From the NCBI RefSeq assembly GCF_001544075.1, contig NZ_BCNT01000003.1:496001-560000 (forward strand): a stretch of DNA of 64,000 nucleotides. The letters are read 5' to 3'. Shown here piece by piece: positions 1-8,627 of the stretch. Every line of letters begins with the position of its first letter. Position 1 is the stretch's first letter. Under the pieces are notes generated by a model, which worked only from the letters and a program-made list of their open reading frames with translations, did not search any database and was not told the DNA's origin. The position numbers were made by a program, and so were the translations under genes. This stretch comes from Comamonas terrae. GTDB lineage: Bacteria > Pseudomonadota > Gammaproteobacteria > Burkholderiales > Burkholderiaceae_C.

Positions 1-1
1 G

Positions 2-772
2 TACATGCTGGCCGCCGTGGTGGAACTCATCCATACCGCCACCCTGCTGCATGACGACGTGGTGGACGAATCCACGCTGCGCCGCGGCCGCCCCACCGCC
101 AACGAAACCTTCGGCAACCCCGCCAGCGTTCTGGTGGGCGACTTTCTGCATACCCGCTCCTTCCAGATGATGGTGGAGGTGGGCAGCATGCGCGTGCTGC
201 AAATCCTCTCGGATGCAACCAACGTGATCGCCGAAGGCGAGGTGCAGCAGCTCATCAACACCCACGACGCATCCCTGGATGAAGCCGGCTATCTGCACGT
301 CATCCGTTCCAAGACTGCCCAGCTCTTCGAAGCCAGCGCCCAGCTGGCTGCCGTTCTTGCCAACGCTTCGCGCGAAGTGGAGCAGGCCTGTGCCACATAC
401 GGACAGGCCCTGGGCACGGCCTTCCAGATCATCGACGATGTACTGGACTACACCGGCAACACCCAGGAAATGGGCAAGAACCTCGGCGATGACCTGCGGG
501 AGGGCAAATGCACCTTGCCGCTGATTGCCGCCATGCAGCGCGGCACGCCGCAGCAGGCGGCCATCGTGCGCAACGCCATCGAGCAGGGTTCGACAGAGCA
601 GCTGGAAGCCGTCGTCAGCATCGTGCACTCCACGGGCGCCCTGGACATTGCCCGCGCCGCGGCACATAGCGAGGCCCAACGAGCCATCGATGCATTAAAT
701 GTGTTGCCAAGCAACGAGCACACAACAAATTTGCTACAATTGGCCTCTCAGCTTTTGGAGCGCCGCACTTGA
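2..772 (+). CDS. ispB: Octaprenyl diphosphate synthase, 3' part (5' end outside window)
   Basis: Trans-isoprenyl diphosphate synthase making the octaprenyl side chain of ubiquinone by successive condensation of isopentenyl diphosphate. The reading frame is open to the left edge, so the N-terminus is missing; about 257 codons remain of a family that is usually near 320. The first aspartate-rich motif appears as HDDVVDE with the following RRGRPT, and the second as IIDDVLDY, the two Mg-diphosphate binding sites. The C-terminus is complete and ends LLERRT. It is followed by tRNA-Pro on the same strand. The choice of octaprenyl chain length is from family knowledge, not from the sequence. Confidence 0.93.
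   Translation, partial: YMLAAVVELIHTATLLHDDVVDESTLRRGRPTANETFGNPASVLVGDFLHTRSFQMMVEVGSMRVLQILSDATNVIAEGEVQQLINTHDASLDEAGYLHVIRSKTAQLFEASAQLAAVLANASREVEQACATYGQALGTAFQIIDDVLDYTGNTQEMGKNLGDDLREGKCTLPLIAAMQRGTPQQAAIVRNAIEQGSTEQLEAVVSIVHSTGALDIARAAAHSEAQRAIDALNVLPSNEHTTNLLQLASQLLERRT
732..740 (+). promoter_or_regulatory. Candidate extended -10 promoter for tRNA-Pro
   Basis: TGC followed by TACAAT forms an extended -10 element inside the last codons of ispB, about 70 nt before the tRNA. No convincing -35 hexamer is visible, so this is only a candidate. Confidence 0.3.
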
Positions 773-811
773 ATCGCCAAGTGCATTGAGGTGCTCGTTC
801 AACAAAGCACA

Positions 812-888
812 CGGGGTGTAGCTTAGCCTGGTAGAGCGCTACGTTCGGGACGTAGAGGCCGGAGGTTCGAATCCTCTCACCCCGACCA
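812..888 (+). tRNA. tRNA-Pro (anticodon CGG)
   Basis: A 77-nt cloverleaf. The acceptor stem CGGGGTG (812-818) pairs with CACCCCG (878-884), followed by A and an encoded CCA. The anticodon stem CTACG/CGTAG closes the loop TTCGGGA, giving anticodon CGG, which reads proline CCG. The T arm carries GGTTCGAATCC. The encoded CCA and all four arms make this call firm. Confidence 0.96.
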
Positions 889-930
889 TTTGGTCATCTT
901 TCCCTCACCATTTCTTGCGCCATTGCAACA

Positions 931-960
931 ACCGTGTGTTCTTCACACACGGTGTGTTTC
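931..960 (+). terminator. Hairpin downstream of tRNA-Pro
   Basis: ACCGTGTG (931-938) and CACACGGT (946-953) form an 8-bp stem with a 7-nt loop, followed by a weak GTGTTT tail. It could end the tRNA transcript or lie in the pilB leader. The poor T-run keeps confidence low. Confidence 0.35.
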
Positions 961-1026
961 TGTATGCATTGCAGCCAGACTGGGATGTTAGGATAACTCT
1001 CCTTTCCTCCGATACAAACTGGTTAC

Positions 1027-2769
1027 ATGGCTGCTGCCGATCCATCGATCAAGAATGCACCTGTCGCAGTGCCGTTGCCCGGCCTCGGCAGGGCGCTGAT
1101 TTCCGCAGGCAAGATTTCGCAGCAAGTGGCAGAGGCCACGGTCAAGAAGGCAGCCGCCAACCGCACGCCTTTCATCTCGGAGCTGAGCCAGTCGGGCGAG
1201 ATCAGTGCGCGGGAAATTGCCGAAACGATTTCCAGCATGTTCAGCACGCCGCTTCTGGATCTCGGCGCTGTCGACCCCCAACAGCTGCCACAGGGTTTGC
1301 TGGACAGCAAGATCAGCACCACTTACAGGGTGCTGGCGCTGGGCAAGCGCGGCAACCGGCTGACCGTTGCCACGGCCGATCCTACCCAGCAGGAGGCGGC
1401 CGAGCAGATCAAGTTCACCACGCAACTGGTGGTTGACTGGGTGGTGGTCGAAGCCGACAAGCTGCAGCGGCTGATCGAGCAGGCAAACAAGAGCGTTGGC
1501 GAATCCCTGGACACCTATAGCGCGCCCGGCGACTTCGATTTCGACGACGTCAAGATCGAGGATGCGCCGGAAGAAAAGGACAGCACCGCAGGAGCGGACG
1601 TCGAAGATGCGCCCATCGTCAAGTTTCTGCACAAGATGCTGCTGGACGCGTTCAACATGCGCGCGTCCGACCTGCATTTCGAGCCTTACGAACACCACTA
1701 CCGGGTACGCTTTCGCATCGACGGGGAGCTGCGTGAGATTGCAACCCCGCCCATCGCCATCAAGGACAAGCTGGCCTCGCGCATCAAGGTGATCTCGCGC
1801 CTGGACATTTCCGAAAAGCGCGTGCCGCAGGACGGCCGCATGAAGCTCAAGGTCGGTCCGGACCGCGTCATCGACTTTCGCGTCAGCACGCTGCCCACCC
1901 TGTTCGGCGAAAAAATCGTGATCCGTATCCTGGATCCCAGTTCGGCCAAGATGGGTATCGATGCCCTGGGCTACGAGCCCGAGGAAAAGGAACGGCTGCT
2001 CCATGCCATCCGCCGCCCCTACGGCATGATTCTGGTCACCGGCCCCACGGGTTCGGGCAAGACCGTGTCGCTCTACACCTGCCTGAACCTGCTGAACCAG
2101 CCGGGGGTGAACATTGCCACGGCCGAGGATCCCTCGGAAATCAACCTGCCCGGCGTCAACCAGGTCAATGTCAACGAAAAAGCCGGCCTGACCTTTGCCG
2201 CAGCGCTCAAGGCCTTTCTGCGCCAGGATCCGGACATCATCATGGTGGGCGAAATCCGTGATCTGGAAACCGCCGACATCTCCATCAAGGCCGCCCAGAC
2301 CGGCCACCTGGTGCTGTCGACCCTGCACACCAACGACGCGCCCACCACGCTCACGCGCATGCGCAACATGGGGATTGCGCCGTTCAACATTGCCTCCAGC
2401 GTGATCCTGATCACGGCCCAGCGCCTGGCCCGGCGCCTGTGTCCGCAGTGCAAGGAGCCCGCCGAGGTGCCTCGCGAGGCCTTGCTTGAAGCCGGCTACT
2501 CCGAGGAGGATGCCGACGGCAGCTGGGTCAGCTATCGCCCTGTCGGCTGCCCGGCATGCAACAACGGCTACAAGGGCCGTGTCGGCATCTACCAGGTCAT
2601 GCCGGTCAGCGAAGAAATCCAGCGCATCATCCTGCGCGACGGCAGCGCGCTGGAAATCGCGGCCCAGGCTAGGGCCGAAGGAGTGCGCTCGTTGCGCGAA
2701 TCGGGATTGCACAAAGTCAAACTAGGACTGACCTCGCTCGAAGAAGTGCTGGCGGTCACCAACGAATAA
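1027..2769 (+). CDS. pilB: Type IV pilus assembly ATPase PilB
   Basis: Cytoplasmic hexameric motor ATPase that drives type IV pilus extension. The 580-aa protein is of normal family length. It has an N-terminal GspE/PilB domain (about residues 30-150) and a C-terminal secretion-type ATPase core with Walker A GPTGSGKT at about 339-346. Also visible are the DPDIIMVGEIRD Walker B/Asp-box region, the His box STLHTNDAPT, and a C-terminal zinc tetracysteine site (CPQC ... CPAC). No clear Shine-Dalgarno sequence precedes the ATG. It is followed closely by pilC and pilD, the classical pilBCD operon; no major pilin gene is in the window. Confidence 0.96.
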   Translation: MAAADPSIKNAPVAVPLPGLGRALISAGKISQQVAEATVKKAAANRTPFISELSQSGEISAREIAETISSMFSTPLLDLGAVDPQQLPQGLLDSKISTTYRVLALGKRGNRLTVATADPTQQEAAEQIKFTTQLVVDWVVVEADKLQRLIEQANKSVGESLDTYSAPGDFDFDDVKIEDAPEEKDSTAGADVEDAPIVKFLHKMLLDAFNMRASDLHFEPYEHHYRVRFRIDGELREIATPPIAIKDKLASRIKVISRLDISEKRVPQDGRMKLKVGPDRVIDFRVSTLPTLFGEKIVIRILDPSSAKMGIDALGYEPEEKERLLHAIRRPYGMILVTGPTGSGKTVSLYTCLNLLNQPGVNIATAEDPSEINLPGVNQVNVNEKAGLTFAAALKAFLRQDPDIIMVGEIRDLETADISIKAAQTGHLVLSTLHTNDAPTTLTRMRNMGIAPFNIASSVILITAQRLARRLCPQCKEPAEVPREALLEAGYSEEDADGSWVSYRPVGCPACNNGYKGRVGIYQVMPVSEEIQRIILRDGSALEIAAQARAEGVRSLRESGLHKVKLGLTSLEEVLAVTNE

Positions 2770-2804
2770 GAGATTGCCGCACCGGCAACCAAGGAGGGAG
2801 CACC

Positions 2805-4022
2805 ATGGCGACAGCAGCGTCCAGTGGAATCAAGGAATTCGTCTTCGAATGGGAAGGCAAGGACCGCAACGGCAAGATCGTGCGCGGCGAGACGCGGGCA
2901 GGTGGCGACAACCAGGTCCAGGCCATGCTGCGCCGCCAGGGCGTCATGCCCACCAAGATCAAAAAGCGCAAGACCAAGGGCGGCAAGAAGATCAAGCCCA
3001 AGGACATCGCGCTCTTCACGCGCCAGCTGGCCACCATGATGAAGGCCGGCGTGCCGCTGCTGCAGGCTTTCGACATCGTGGGGCGCGGCAACACCAATGC
3101 CAGCGTCACCCGATTGCTCAATGACATCCGGGCCGACGTGGAAACCGGCACTTCGCTGAGCTCTGCCTTCCGCAAGCATCCGATGTATTTCGACAGTCTT
3201 TATTGCAACCTGGTCGAGGCCGGCGAAGCGGCCGGCATTCTGGAAGCCCTGCTGGACCGCCTGGCCACCTACATGGAAAAGACCGAGGCCATCAAGTCCA
3301 AGATCAAGTCGGCGCTGATGTACCCCACCTCCGTGATCGTGGTGGCCTTTGTCGTGGTGACCATCATCATGATCTTCGTGATCCCGGCCTTCAAGGAAGT
3401 CTTCACCTCCTTCGGCGCGGATCTTCCGGCGCCCACGCTGCTGGTGATGGGCATCAGCGACTACTTCGTGCAGTACTGGTGGCTGATTTTCGGCGTGCTC
3501 GGCGGCGGCATCTACTTCTTCATGCAGGCCTGGAAGCGCAACGAGCGTGTGCAGCAGTTCATGGACCGCACCATGCTCAAGCTGCCCATCTTCGGCGTGC
3601 TGATCGAGAAATCCTGCGTCGCGCGCTGGACGCGGACCCTGTCCACCATGTTTGCGGCCGGCGTGCCGCTGGTCGAAGCGCTGGACTCCGTGGGCGGCGC
3701 CTCGGGCAACTATATCTACCAGAGCGCCACGGACAAGATCCAGCAGGAAGTCTCCACCGGCACCAGCCTGACCGTGGCCATGACCAACGCAAACGTCTTT
3801 CCTTCGATGGTGCTGCAGATGTGCGCGATCGGCGAGGAGTCAGGCTCCATCGACCATATGCTGGGCAAGGCCGCCGACTTCTACGAGGAAGAAGTGGATG
3901 ACATGGTCGCCGGCCTGTCCAGCCTGATGGAGCCCATCATCATCGTCTTCCTCGGCACACTGATCGGCGGAATTGTGGTCTCCATGTACCTGCCCATCTT
4001 CAAACTGGGACAAGTGGTCTGA
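2805..4022 (+). CDS. pilC: Type IV pilus inner-membrane platform protein PilC
   Basis: Polytopic inner-membrane protein on which the PilB motor acts to assemble pilin subunits. At 405 aa it has the normal family length. It contains two GspF-type domains, roughly residues 70-195 and 275-395, each starting with an FTRQLATMMKAG-like segment. Hydrophobic segments lie near 170-195 (SVIVVAFVVVTIIMIFVIPAF), 220-240 and the C-terminus. A strong GGAGG-type ribosome site lies just before the ATG. Its stop codon overlaps the pilD start by one base (TGATG), which indicates translational coupling. Confidence 0.96.
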   Translation: MATAASSGIKEFVFEWEGKDRNGKIVRGETRAGGDNQVQAMLRRQGVMPTKIKKRKTKGGKKIKPKDIALFTRQLATMMKAGVPLLQAFDIVGRGNTNASVTRLLNDIRADVETGTSLSSAFRKHPMYFDSLYCNLVEAGEAAGILEALLDRLATYMEKTEAIKSKIKSALMYPTSVIVVAFVVVTIIMIFVIPAFKEVFTSFGADLPAPTLLVMGISDYFVQYWWLIFGVLGGGIYFFMQAWKRNERVQQFMDRTMLKLPIFGVLIEKSCVARWTRTLSTMFAAGVPLVEALDSVGGASGNYIYQSATDKIQQEVSTGTSLTVAMTNANVFPSMVLQMCAIGEESGSIDHMLGKAADFYEEEVDDMVAGLSSLMEPIIIVFLGTLIGGIVVSMYLPIFKLGQVV

Positions 4023-4903
4023 TGCTTTCGGAAACCGTTTTGAATGGCGCAGCCGGCGCCGTGCTGGGCCTGCTCATCGGCAGCTTTCTGAATGTGGTCA
4101 TCCACCGCCTGCCGCGCATGATGGAGCAGCAGTGGCGCGCCGAATGCGCGCAGTACCTGCAGGAATTGGCCGAGAAGGAGCCCATCCAAGGCAGGGCAGC
4201 AGCATTGCCTGCGCCGCAGGAAGCCCTCAGCCTGAGCAAGCCGCGCTCGCGCTGCCCGCACTGCGGCCATGCGATCGCCTGGCATGAGAACATTCCCGTG
4301 CTCAGTTATCTGTTTCTGCGCGGACGCTGCGCCGAATGCAAAAAAACCATCAGCCCCCGCTATCCGTTGGTGGAAGTGGCCTGCGCGGCCCTGTTTGCCT
4401 TTTGCCTGGCGCGCAGCGGCCTGACAGCCGCGGGCTTTGCCTGGTGCGGCTTCAGTGCCGCCCTGCTGGCCCTCGCCCTGATTGACTGGGACACCACGCT
4501 GCTGCCCGACTCCATCACCCTGCCCCTGCTGTGGGCCGGCTTGGCGGCATCCGCGCTCCAGTGGACCGGCGTGCCGCTGGCGCAGTCCGTCTGGGGGGCC
4601 ATTGCCGGCTATCTGTCGCTGTGGCTGATCTACTGGGCCTTCAAGCTGGCCACCGGCAAGGAAGGCATGGGCTACGGCGACTTCAAGCTGTTTGCCGCCC
4701 TGGGCGCATGGTTCGGCTGGCAGGCGCTGATACCCATCATCCTCATGGCCTCGGTCGTGGGCGCCGTCATCGGCATGGCGCTCAAGATCAACAGCCAGCT
4801 GCGGGAAGGCGGCTATGTGCCTTTCGGCCCGTTCCTGGCCGGCGGCGGTTTCATCAGCCTGATCTGGGGGCCGCAGTCCATTCTGCGCGCCATCGGGTTG
4901 TAA
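4022..4903 (+). CDS. pilD: Prepilin peptidase / N-methyltransferase PilD
   Basis: Integral membrane aspartyl protease that cleaves the leader of type IV prepilins and type II pseudopilins and N-methylates the new N-terminus. The 293-aa protein shows the N-terminal methyltransferase-region tetracysteine motif (C78, C81, C103, C106). The aspartates lie in LIDWDTTLLPD (from D155) and GYGDFK (D220), the second being the GxGD active site. It has about eight hydrophobic segments. It is the last pil gene here; coaE follows after 18 nt. Confidence 0.96.
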   Translation: MLSETVLNGAAGAVLGLLIGSFLNVVIHRLPRMMEQQWRAECAQYLQELAEKEPIQGRAAALPAPQEALSLSKPRSRCPHCGHAIAWHENIPVLSYLFLRGRCAECKKTISPRYPLVEVACAALFAFCLARSGLTAAGFAWCGFSAALLALALIDWDTTLLPDSITLPLLWAGLAASALQWTGVPLAQSVWGAIAGYLSLWLIYWAFKLATGKEGMGYGDFKLFAALGAWFGWQALIPIILMASVVGAVIGMALKINSQLREGGYVPFGPFLAGGGFISLIWGPQSILRAIGL

Positions 4904-4921
4904 ACAACTTCTTGCGTTTGC

Positions 4922-5599
4922 ATGCAGACCGCTGGTACATACTGCGGCATGCACTCCGCCATGCCCACCCGTTCGTTCATTCCCGCGCAGCAGCCGCCCT
5001 ATCGCCTGGGCCTGACGGGCGGCATCGGCAGCGGCAAAAGCACGGTCGCCGCGCGGCTGCAGCAACGCGGCGCGGCCGTCATCGATGCCGACCGGATTTC
5101 ACGCAGCCTGACTGCCGCCGGCGGCGCCGCGCTGCCGGCCATCGCCCGGGCCTTCGGTGACGATCTGATCGCCGGCGACGGTGCGCTCAACCGCACCCGC
5201 ATGCGCGAGCTGGTGTTTGCGCAAAGCGATGCGCGCCAGCGGCTCGAAGCCATTGTTCACCCGCTGATTGCCGAGCACACCGAGCAGCAGTACCGGCAGG
5301 CCGTGCAGGAAGGCCACAGGCTGGTCGTGCACGATATTCCGCTGCTGGTGGAATCCAGGCACTGGCGGGCACAGCTGCATGGCATTTTGGTGATCGACTG
5401 CCGCAAATCCACGCAGATCGAGCGTGTCATGGCACGCAGCGGTCTCACGCGCGAAGCCGTGCAATCCATCATCGCAGCCCAGGCCGGCCGCGCGCAGCGC
5501 CTGGCTGCCGCCGACTGGGTGCTCTACAACGACGAGGGCATGGGCATCGATGCACTCAACGCACATACCGATCAAATCGCTGCCTGGTTCGGGCTATGA
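4922..5599 (+). CDS. coaE: Dephospho-CoA kinase
   Basis: Phosphorylates the 3'-hydroxyl of dephospho-CoA, the last step of coenzyme A synthesis. The P-loop GLTGGIGSGKST and the RISR/HPLI region typical of CoaE are present. With the first ATG it is 225 aa. The family is usually nearer 200, so the ATG at 4949 or 4961 is also possible; none has a clear ribosome site. Linkage to pilD upstream and zapD/yacG downstream is a recurrent beta/gamma-proteobacterial order. Confidence 0.94.
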   Translation: MQTAGTYCGMHSAMPTRSFIPAQQPPYRLGLTGGIGSGKSTVAARLQQRGAAVIDADRISRSLTAAGGAALPAIARAFGDDLIAGDGALNRTRMRELVFAQSDARQRLEAIVHPLIAEHTEQQYRQAVQEGHRLVVHDIPLLVESRHWRAQLHGILVIDCRKSTQIERVMARSGLTREAVQSIIAAQAGRAQRLAAADWVLYNDEGMGIDALNAHTDQIAAWFGL

Positions 5600-5686
5600 T
5601 GCGCGACATGGCTTGGCCTGTGCGTGTGATCGCCGCATGTGCACGTTAACCGCTGATTCCTGCGCGCCCCAAGGAGCCCAGCAAGC

Positions 5687-6442
5687 GTGATCCTGTACGA
5701 ATATCCTTTCAACGAGCGTCTGAGAACCTACCTGCGTCTGGAGCAGCTGTATCGCCGCCTGGGCGAGCTGCTGACGCGCGCGCACCCGGTCGATCACCAT
5801 TTCGCGCTGGTCACGATTTTCGAGATCATGGACGTGGCGGCCCGTTCGGATCTCAAGACCGACGTTCTGAAAGACCTCGAGCGCCAGAAAGCCCTGCTCG
5901 ACGTGCTGCGCGACAACCCCGATATTTCGCAGCACATGCTGCACCAGGTCGCGCGCCAGGTGGACCAGTGTTTCAAGGCCATCAACGAGCAGGCTGGCAA
6001 GACCGGCCAGGCACTGACCGAGCATGAATGGCTGATGTCCGTGCGCAGCCGCATCGGCATCCCCGGCGGCACCTGCAGTTTCGACCTGCCCGCCTACCAT
6101 GCATGGCAGAGCCTGGACCCGCGCTACCGCCAGCGCGACCTGGAAGACTGGGCGGCCGAACTGGCGCCGCTGGGCCAGGCGCTGGAGCTGCTGCTGCAGC
6201 TGCTGCGCGAGACCGGCGTCCCCCAGCGCGTGGCGGCCGAGCAAGGCATCTTCCAGCAGGCCATGCCCGCCGGGCGCACCTTCCAGCTGCTGCGCCTGCG
6301 CATCGACGAGCACCTGAACCTGATTCCCGAAATCAGCGGCAACCGCCTGCTGGTCTCCGTGCGGCTGCTGCGTTCGGAAAATGGCTCCAAGCCCCAGCTG
6401 TGCCCCGAGGATGCCGCCTTCGAGCTGACGCTCTGCGCCTGA
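5687..6442 (+). CDS. zapD: Cell division protein ZapD
   Basis: Cytoplasmic FtsZ-binding protein that bundles FtsZ filaments and stabilises the Z ring (DUF1342/YacF family). The protein is 251 aa, the usual length, and begins [18 protein letters not shown], the conserved family N-terminus. It is mainly helical with a central [16 protein letters not shown] signature. The start is GTG at 5687, chosen because AAGGAG (5671-5676) sits 10 nt upstream and the conserved N-terminus follows immediately. It lies between coaE and yacG. Confidence 0.95.
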   Translation: MILYEYPFNERLRTYLRLEQLYRRLGELLTRAHPVDHHFALVTIFEIMDVAARSDLKTDVLKDLERQKALLDVLRDNPDISQHMLHQVARQVDQCFKAINEQAGKTGQALTEHEWLMSVRSRIGIPGGTCSFDLPAYHAWQSLDPRYRQRDLEDWAAELAPLGQALELLLQLLRETGVPQRVAAEQGIFQQAMPAGRTFQLLRLRIDEHLNLIPEISGNRLLVSVRLLRSENGSKPQLCPEDAAFELTLCA

Positions 6443-6560
6443 CCCGCCCCGTTCTTTTTGCACATCGCCGGACCGCTTGCAGCGGCTCGATCACTTTCAA
6501 CGGCACGGCTTTTTCGCCCCACCCCGCATCTGTCCACCGCATTTGGCGCACACTCGGCAC

Positions 6561-6767
6561 ATGAGCAACGACAGCACTCCGACCACCGTGCGCTGCCCGA
6601 CCTGCGGCGGCCCCAGCCTTTTTGCGCCCGGCAACAAGTTCCGCCCGTTCTGCAGCGAACGATGCCGCCAGATCGACCTGGGCGCCTGGGCCAACGAAGA
6701 GTTCCGCGTGCCCGCGCCGACACCGCCCGAAGACGCACCGTTTGGCGATCCCCGCACCGAAGCCTGA
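6561..6767 (+). CDS. yacG: DNA gyrase inhibitor / zinc protein YacG
   Basis: Small zinc-binding protein of 68 aa; in E. coli YacG inhibits DNA gyrase by binding GyrB. The zinc site is CPTCGG ... CSERCR, followed by the family signature [10 protein letters not shown](F/Y)RVP. The ATG at 6561 gives the normal length; an upstream in-frame ATG at 6477 would add 28 non-conserved residues. It is the end of the coaE-zapD-yacG group and converges on the Nudix gene. Confidence 0.93.
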   Translation: MSNDSTPTTVRCPTCGGPSLFAPGNKFRPFCSERCRQIDLGAWANEEFRVPAPTPPEDAPFGDPRTEA

Positions 6768-6775
6768 ACGCCGGC

Positions 6776-6850
6776 TTCAAAAGTAGGAGCATCTTGCGCT
6801 GGCCCCATAATGGATTTCAATGCCTTTGCGATGAAATTCCAGGAGGGGTC
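6776..6850. other. Convergent intergenic stretch with possible repeat remnant
   Basis: Between the convergent yacG and Nudix genes. It holds a palindromic AATTTCATCGCAAAG / CTTTGCGATGAAATT-like segment and a GTAGGAGC...TTGCGC string resembling the right end of the repeat copy at 61254-61334. No good T-tailed terminator is seen. Confidence 0.25.
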
Positions 6851-6895
6851 GGCGCAAAGTGCTCACTTTTTCGCCAGCAAAAAAAACGCCGAACC

Positions 6896-7375
6896 TTAGT
6901 CGCGGGGCTGCTGCGCCTCGTAGTAGCCGGCATCGAAAGGCAGGCCCCGCTCTTCGCTGAGCCATTGCAGCACCGGGTAGGCGCCCGGCAGCACGGGCGC
7001 AACCGTCAGCGGCAGCTGCTGCCAGGCCATCTGCTGGCCTTCGCGCATCTCGAAGTCGCCGCTCCATTCGGTGACCTTGCACCAGTGCAGGCGCACCAGC
7101 GCATGCGGATAGTCGTGCTCCGTGACTTTCCAGACATGGGCCGTGCCTATGGTCACGCCCAGCTCCTCGATCAGCTCGCGGCGCAGGGCCTGCTCCACGG
7201 TTTCGCCGGCCTCGAGCTTGCCGCCCGGAAATTCCCAGTAGCCCGCATAGGGCTTGCCTTCGGGGCGGCTGGAGATCAGCAGGGCGCCATCGGATTCGCG
7301 CAGCAGCACGCCCACGGCCACTTCGGTGTGCTTGCGGGCGGGCTGGGGAGAGGTTTCAGCAGTCACTGTTTCCAT
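6896..7375 (-). CDS. mutT: Nudix hydrolase, MutT-type (8-oxo-dGTP diphosphatase)
   Basis: Small Nudix hydrolase that probably sanitises oxidised nucleotides. The 159-aa protein has a complete Nudix box of form Gx5Ex7REUxEExGU, beginning GGKLEAGETVEQALRRELIE. The preceding GYWEFPGG and a short 8-oxo-dGTPase-like architecture favour MutT over other Nudix enzymes. The ATG at 7375 is used; a GTG one codon earlier is possible. It lies downstream of the DUF815 ATPase gene on the same strand. Substrate is inferred from family resemblance. Confidence 0.85.
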   Translation of the reverse strand: METVTAETSPQPARKHTEVAVGVLLRESDGALLISSRPEGKPYAGYWEFPGGKLEAGETVEQALRRELIEELGVTIGTAHVWKVTEHDYPHALVRLHWCKVTEWSGDFEMREGQQMAWQQLPLTVAPVLPGAYPVLQWLSEERGLPFDAGYYEAQQPRD

Positions 7376-7420
7376 CACTTGTTCAAAATGCCGGCGGGCC
7401 TGCGGCCCGGGTCCCGGCGC

Positions 7421-8368
7421 TCAATCCAGGTCGGCCTCCTCGGCCAGGCCTTGCACATCGCCGATGCGCGCGCCGCGCGACGCGGGACGCTCGGCCCGGC
7501 CCGCATAGTCGCGCGCGAACTGGTGGGCCACACGACCGCTGCGCGAGCCGCGCTCCAGCGCCCAGACCAGGGCCTCGGGCCTGGCGGCCTCGATGGCCGC
7601 CGCATCCAGCCCCAGCGCCGACAGCCACTGGGCCACCACGCGCAGGTATTCGTCCTGGCTGAACGGATAGAAGCTCACCCACAGGCCGAAACGCTCGGAC
7701 AGCGAGATCTTCTCCTCCACCACTTCGCCCGGGTGGATTTCGCCGTTCTCGCCTTTCTGCTGGGCCAGGTTGTCCGTCATGTACTCGGGCAGCAGGTGGC
7801 GGCGGTTGCTGGTCGCATAGACCAGCACATTGGGCGTGGCGGCCGAGACCGAGCCGTCCAGGATGGACTTCATGGCCTTGTAGCCGGGCTCGCCCTCCTC
7901 GAAACTCAGGTCGTCGCAGTAGATGATGAATTTCTCGGGCCGGCTGGCGACCACCTCGACGATGTCGGGCAGGTCGGTCAGGTCGGCCTTGTCCACCTCG
8001 ATCAGGCGCAGGCCCTGCGGCGCATAGCTGTGCAGGCAGGCACGGATCAGCGAGGACTTGCCGGTGCCGCGCGCGCCCGTGAGCAGCACGTTGTTGGCCG
8101 TGCGCCCCTGCACGAACTGCTCGGTGTTGCGCGCGATCTTTTCCTTTTGCACATCGATGTTCTGCAGGTCGGACAGCTGCATCGCACCCACATGGCGCAC
8201 CGGCTCCAGGACACCGCAGCCGTTGGCGCGCTTGCGGTAGCGCCAGGCAATCGCGGCATTCCAGTCGGCAGGCGACTGCAGCGGCTGGGGCAGGATGGCC
8301 TCGATGCGCTGCATCAGCTGCTCGGCACGCTCGACCAGGCGCTCCAAAGGGTTCATTACATCTTGCAT
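7421..8368 (-). CDS. DUF815-family AAA ATPase
   Basis: Predicted cytoplasmic P-loop ATPase of the DUF815 family; its biochemical role is not established. From the ATG at 8368 it is 315 aa. Walker A is GARGTGKS (about 98-105) and Walker B is FIIYCDD. A sensor-like TSNRRHLLPEYM and an arginine-rich C-terminus follow. An earlier in-frame ATG at 8425 exists, but the added codons run through the inverted repeat at 8393-8468, so the later start is preferred. It sits between argJ and the Nudix gene, probably co-transcribed with the latter (52-nt gap). Confidence 0.88.
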   Translation of the reverse strand: MQDVMNPLERLVERAEQLMQRIEAILPQPLQSPADWNAAIAWRYRKRANGCGVLEPVRHVGAMQLSDLQNIDVQKEKIARNTEQFVQGRTANNVLLTGARGTGKSSLIRACLHSYAPQGLRLIEVDKADLTDLPDIVEVVASRPEKFIIYCDDLSFEEGEPGYKAMKSILDGSVSAATPNVLVYATSNRRHLLPEYMTDNLAQQKGENGEIHPGEVVEEKISLSERFGLWVSFYPFSQDEYLRVVAQWLSALGLDAAAIEAARPEALVWALERGSRSGRVAHQFARDYAGRAERPASRGARIGDVQGLAEEADLD

Positions 8369-8390
8369 GACCGAATCTCCATCTGTTGTT

Positions 8391-8470
8391 ATAGCTGCCA
8401 TCGCTTGATATTGCTGGAACTCCAATGGACAAGCAATTGAAACCCAATGCAGAGAAGCGATAGCAGCTTC
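8391..8470. repeat. Dispersed intergenic repeat, family 1 copy A
   Basis: Outer arms AGCTGCCATCGCTT (8393-8406) and AAGCGATAGCAGCT (8455-8468) are inverted repeats matching at 13 of 14 positions, spaced by 48 nt. The same arm sequence recurs near 23511, 61254, 31947 and 39075 in this window. Confidence 0.65.
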
Positions 8471-8527
8471 CTAATTTGTAGCACCCATCACGTAAGAACC
8501 GGCGCAGCCCGGACGAGGGATGCCAGG

Positions 8528-8621
8528 CAAGGGCCCCAGCGGCCCCGCCCCGCAACGAGGGCATCGTCCCCTCTCTCTCCTAGCGCGGAGAGAGGAGGAC
8601 GCGGTGCAGCCGCTCAGAAGG
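8528..8621. repeat. Structured 3'-end repeat, family 2 copy 1
   Basis: Contains GGCCCCGCCCCGCAACGAGG, then a long imperfect hairpin (CGTCC...CTCTCTC against GAGAGAGG...GGACG), then GCAGCCGCTCAG right next to the argJ stop codon. The ends match copies at 26024 and 28180 while the stem sequence differs but still pairs. It may act as the argJ terminator or as an mRNA-end structure. Confidence 0.6.
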
Positions 8622-8627
8622 TGTCCA

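Noticed and set aside
988-2712. Long antisense reading frame (574 codons) opposite pilB
   Set aside because: It is a composition shadow in GC-rich DNA. Its amino acids are His/Arg/Gln/Gly-rich with no motif, whereas pilB on the other strand has full family signatures.
8371-8425. N-terminal extension of the DUF815 protein (start at 8425)
   Set aside because: The extra codons read through an inverted repeat element, and the conserved N-terminus begins at the ATG 8368.
6458-8440. Plus-strand frame of 660 codons spanning yacG, the Nudix gene and the DUF815 gene
   Set aside because: It crosses three supported genes in other frames and an intergenic region; no coherent domain.
8393-8468. Possible CRISPR repeat-spacer unit
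   Set aside because: The recurring arms are inverted pairs scattered over 50 kb, not direct repeats in an array, and no cas genes are present.
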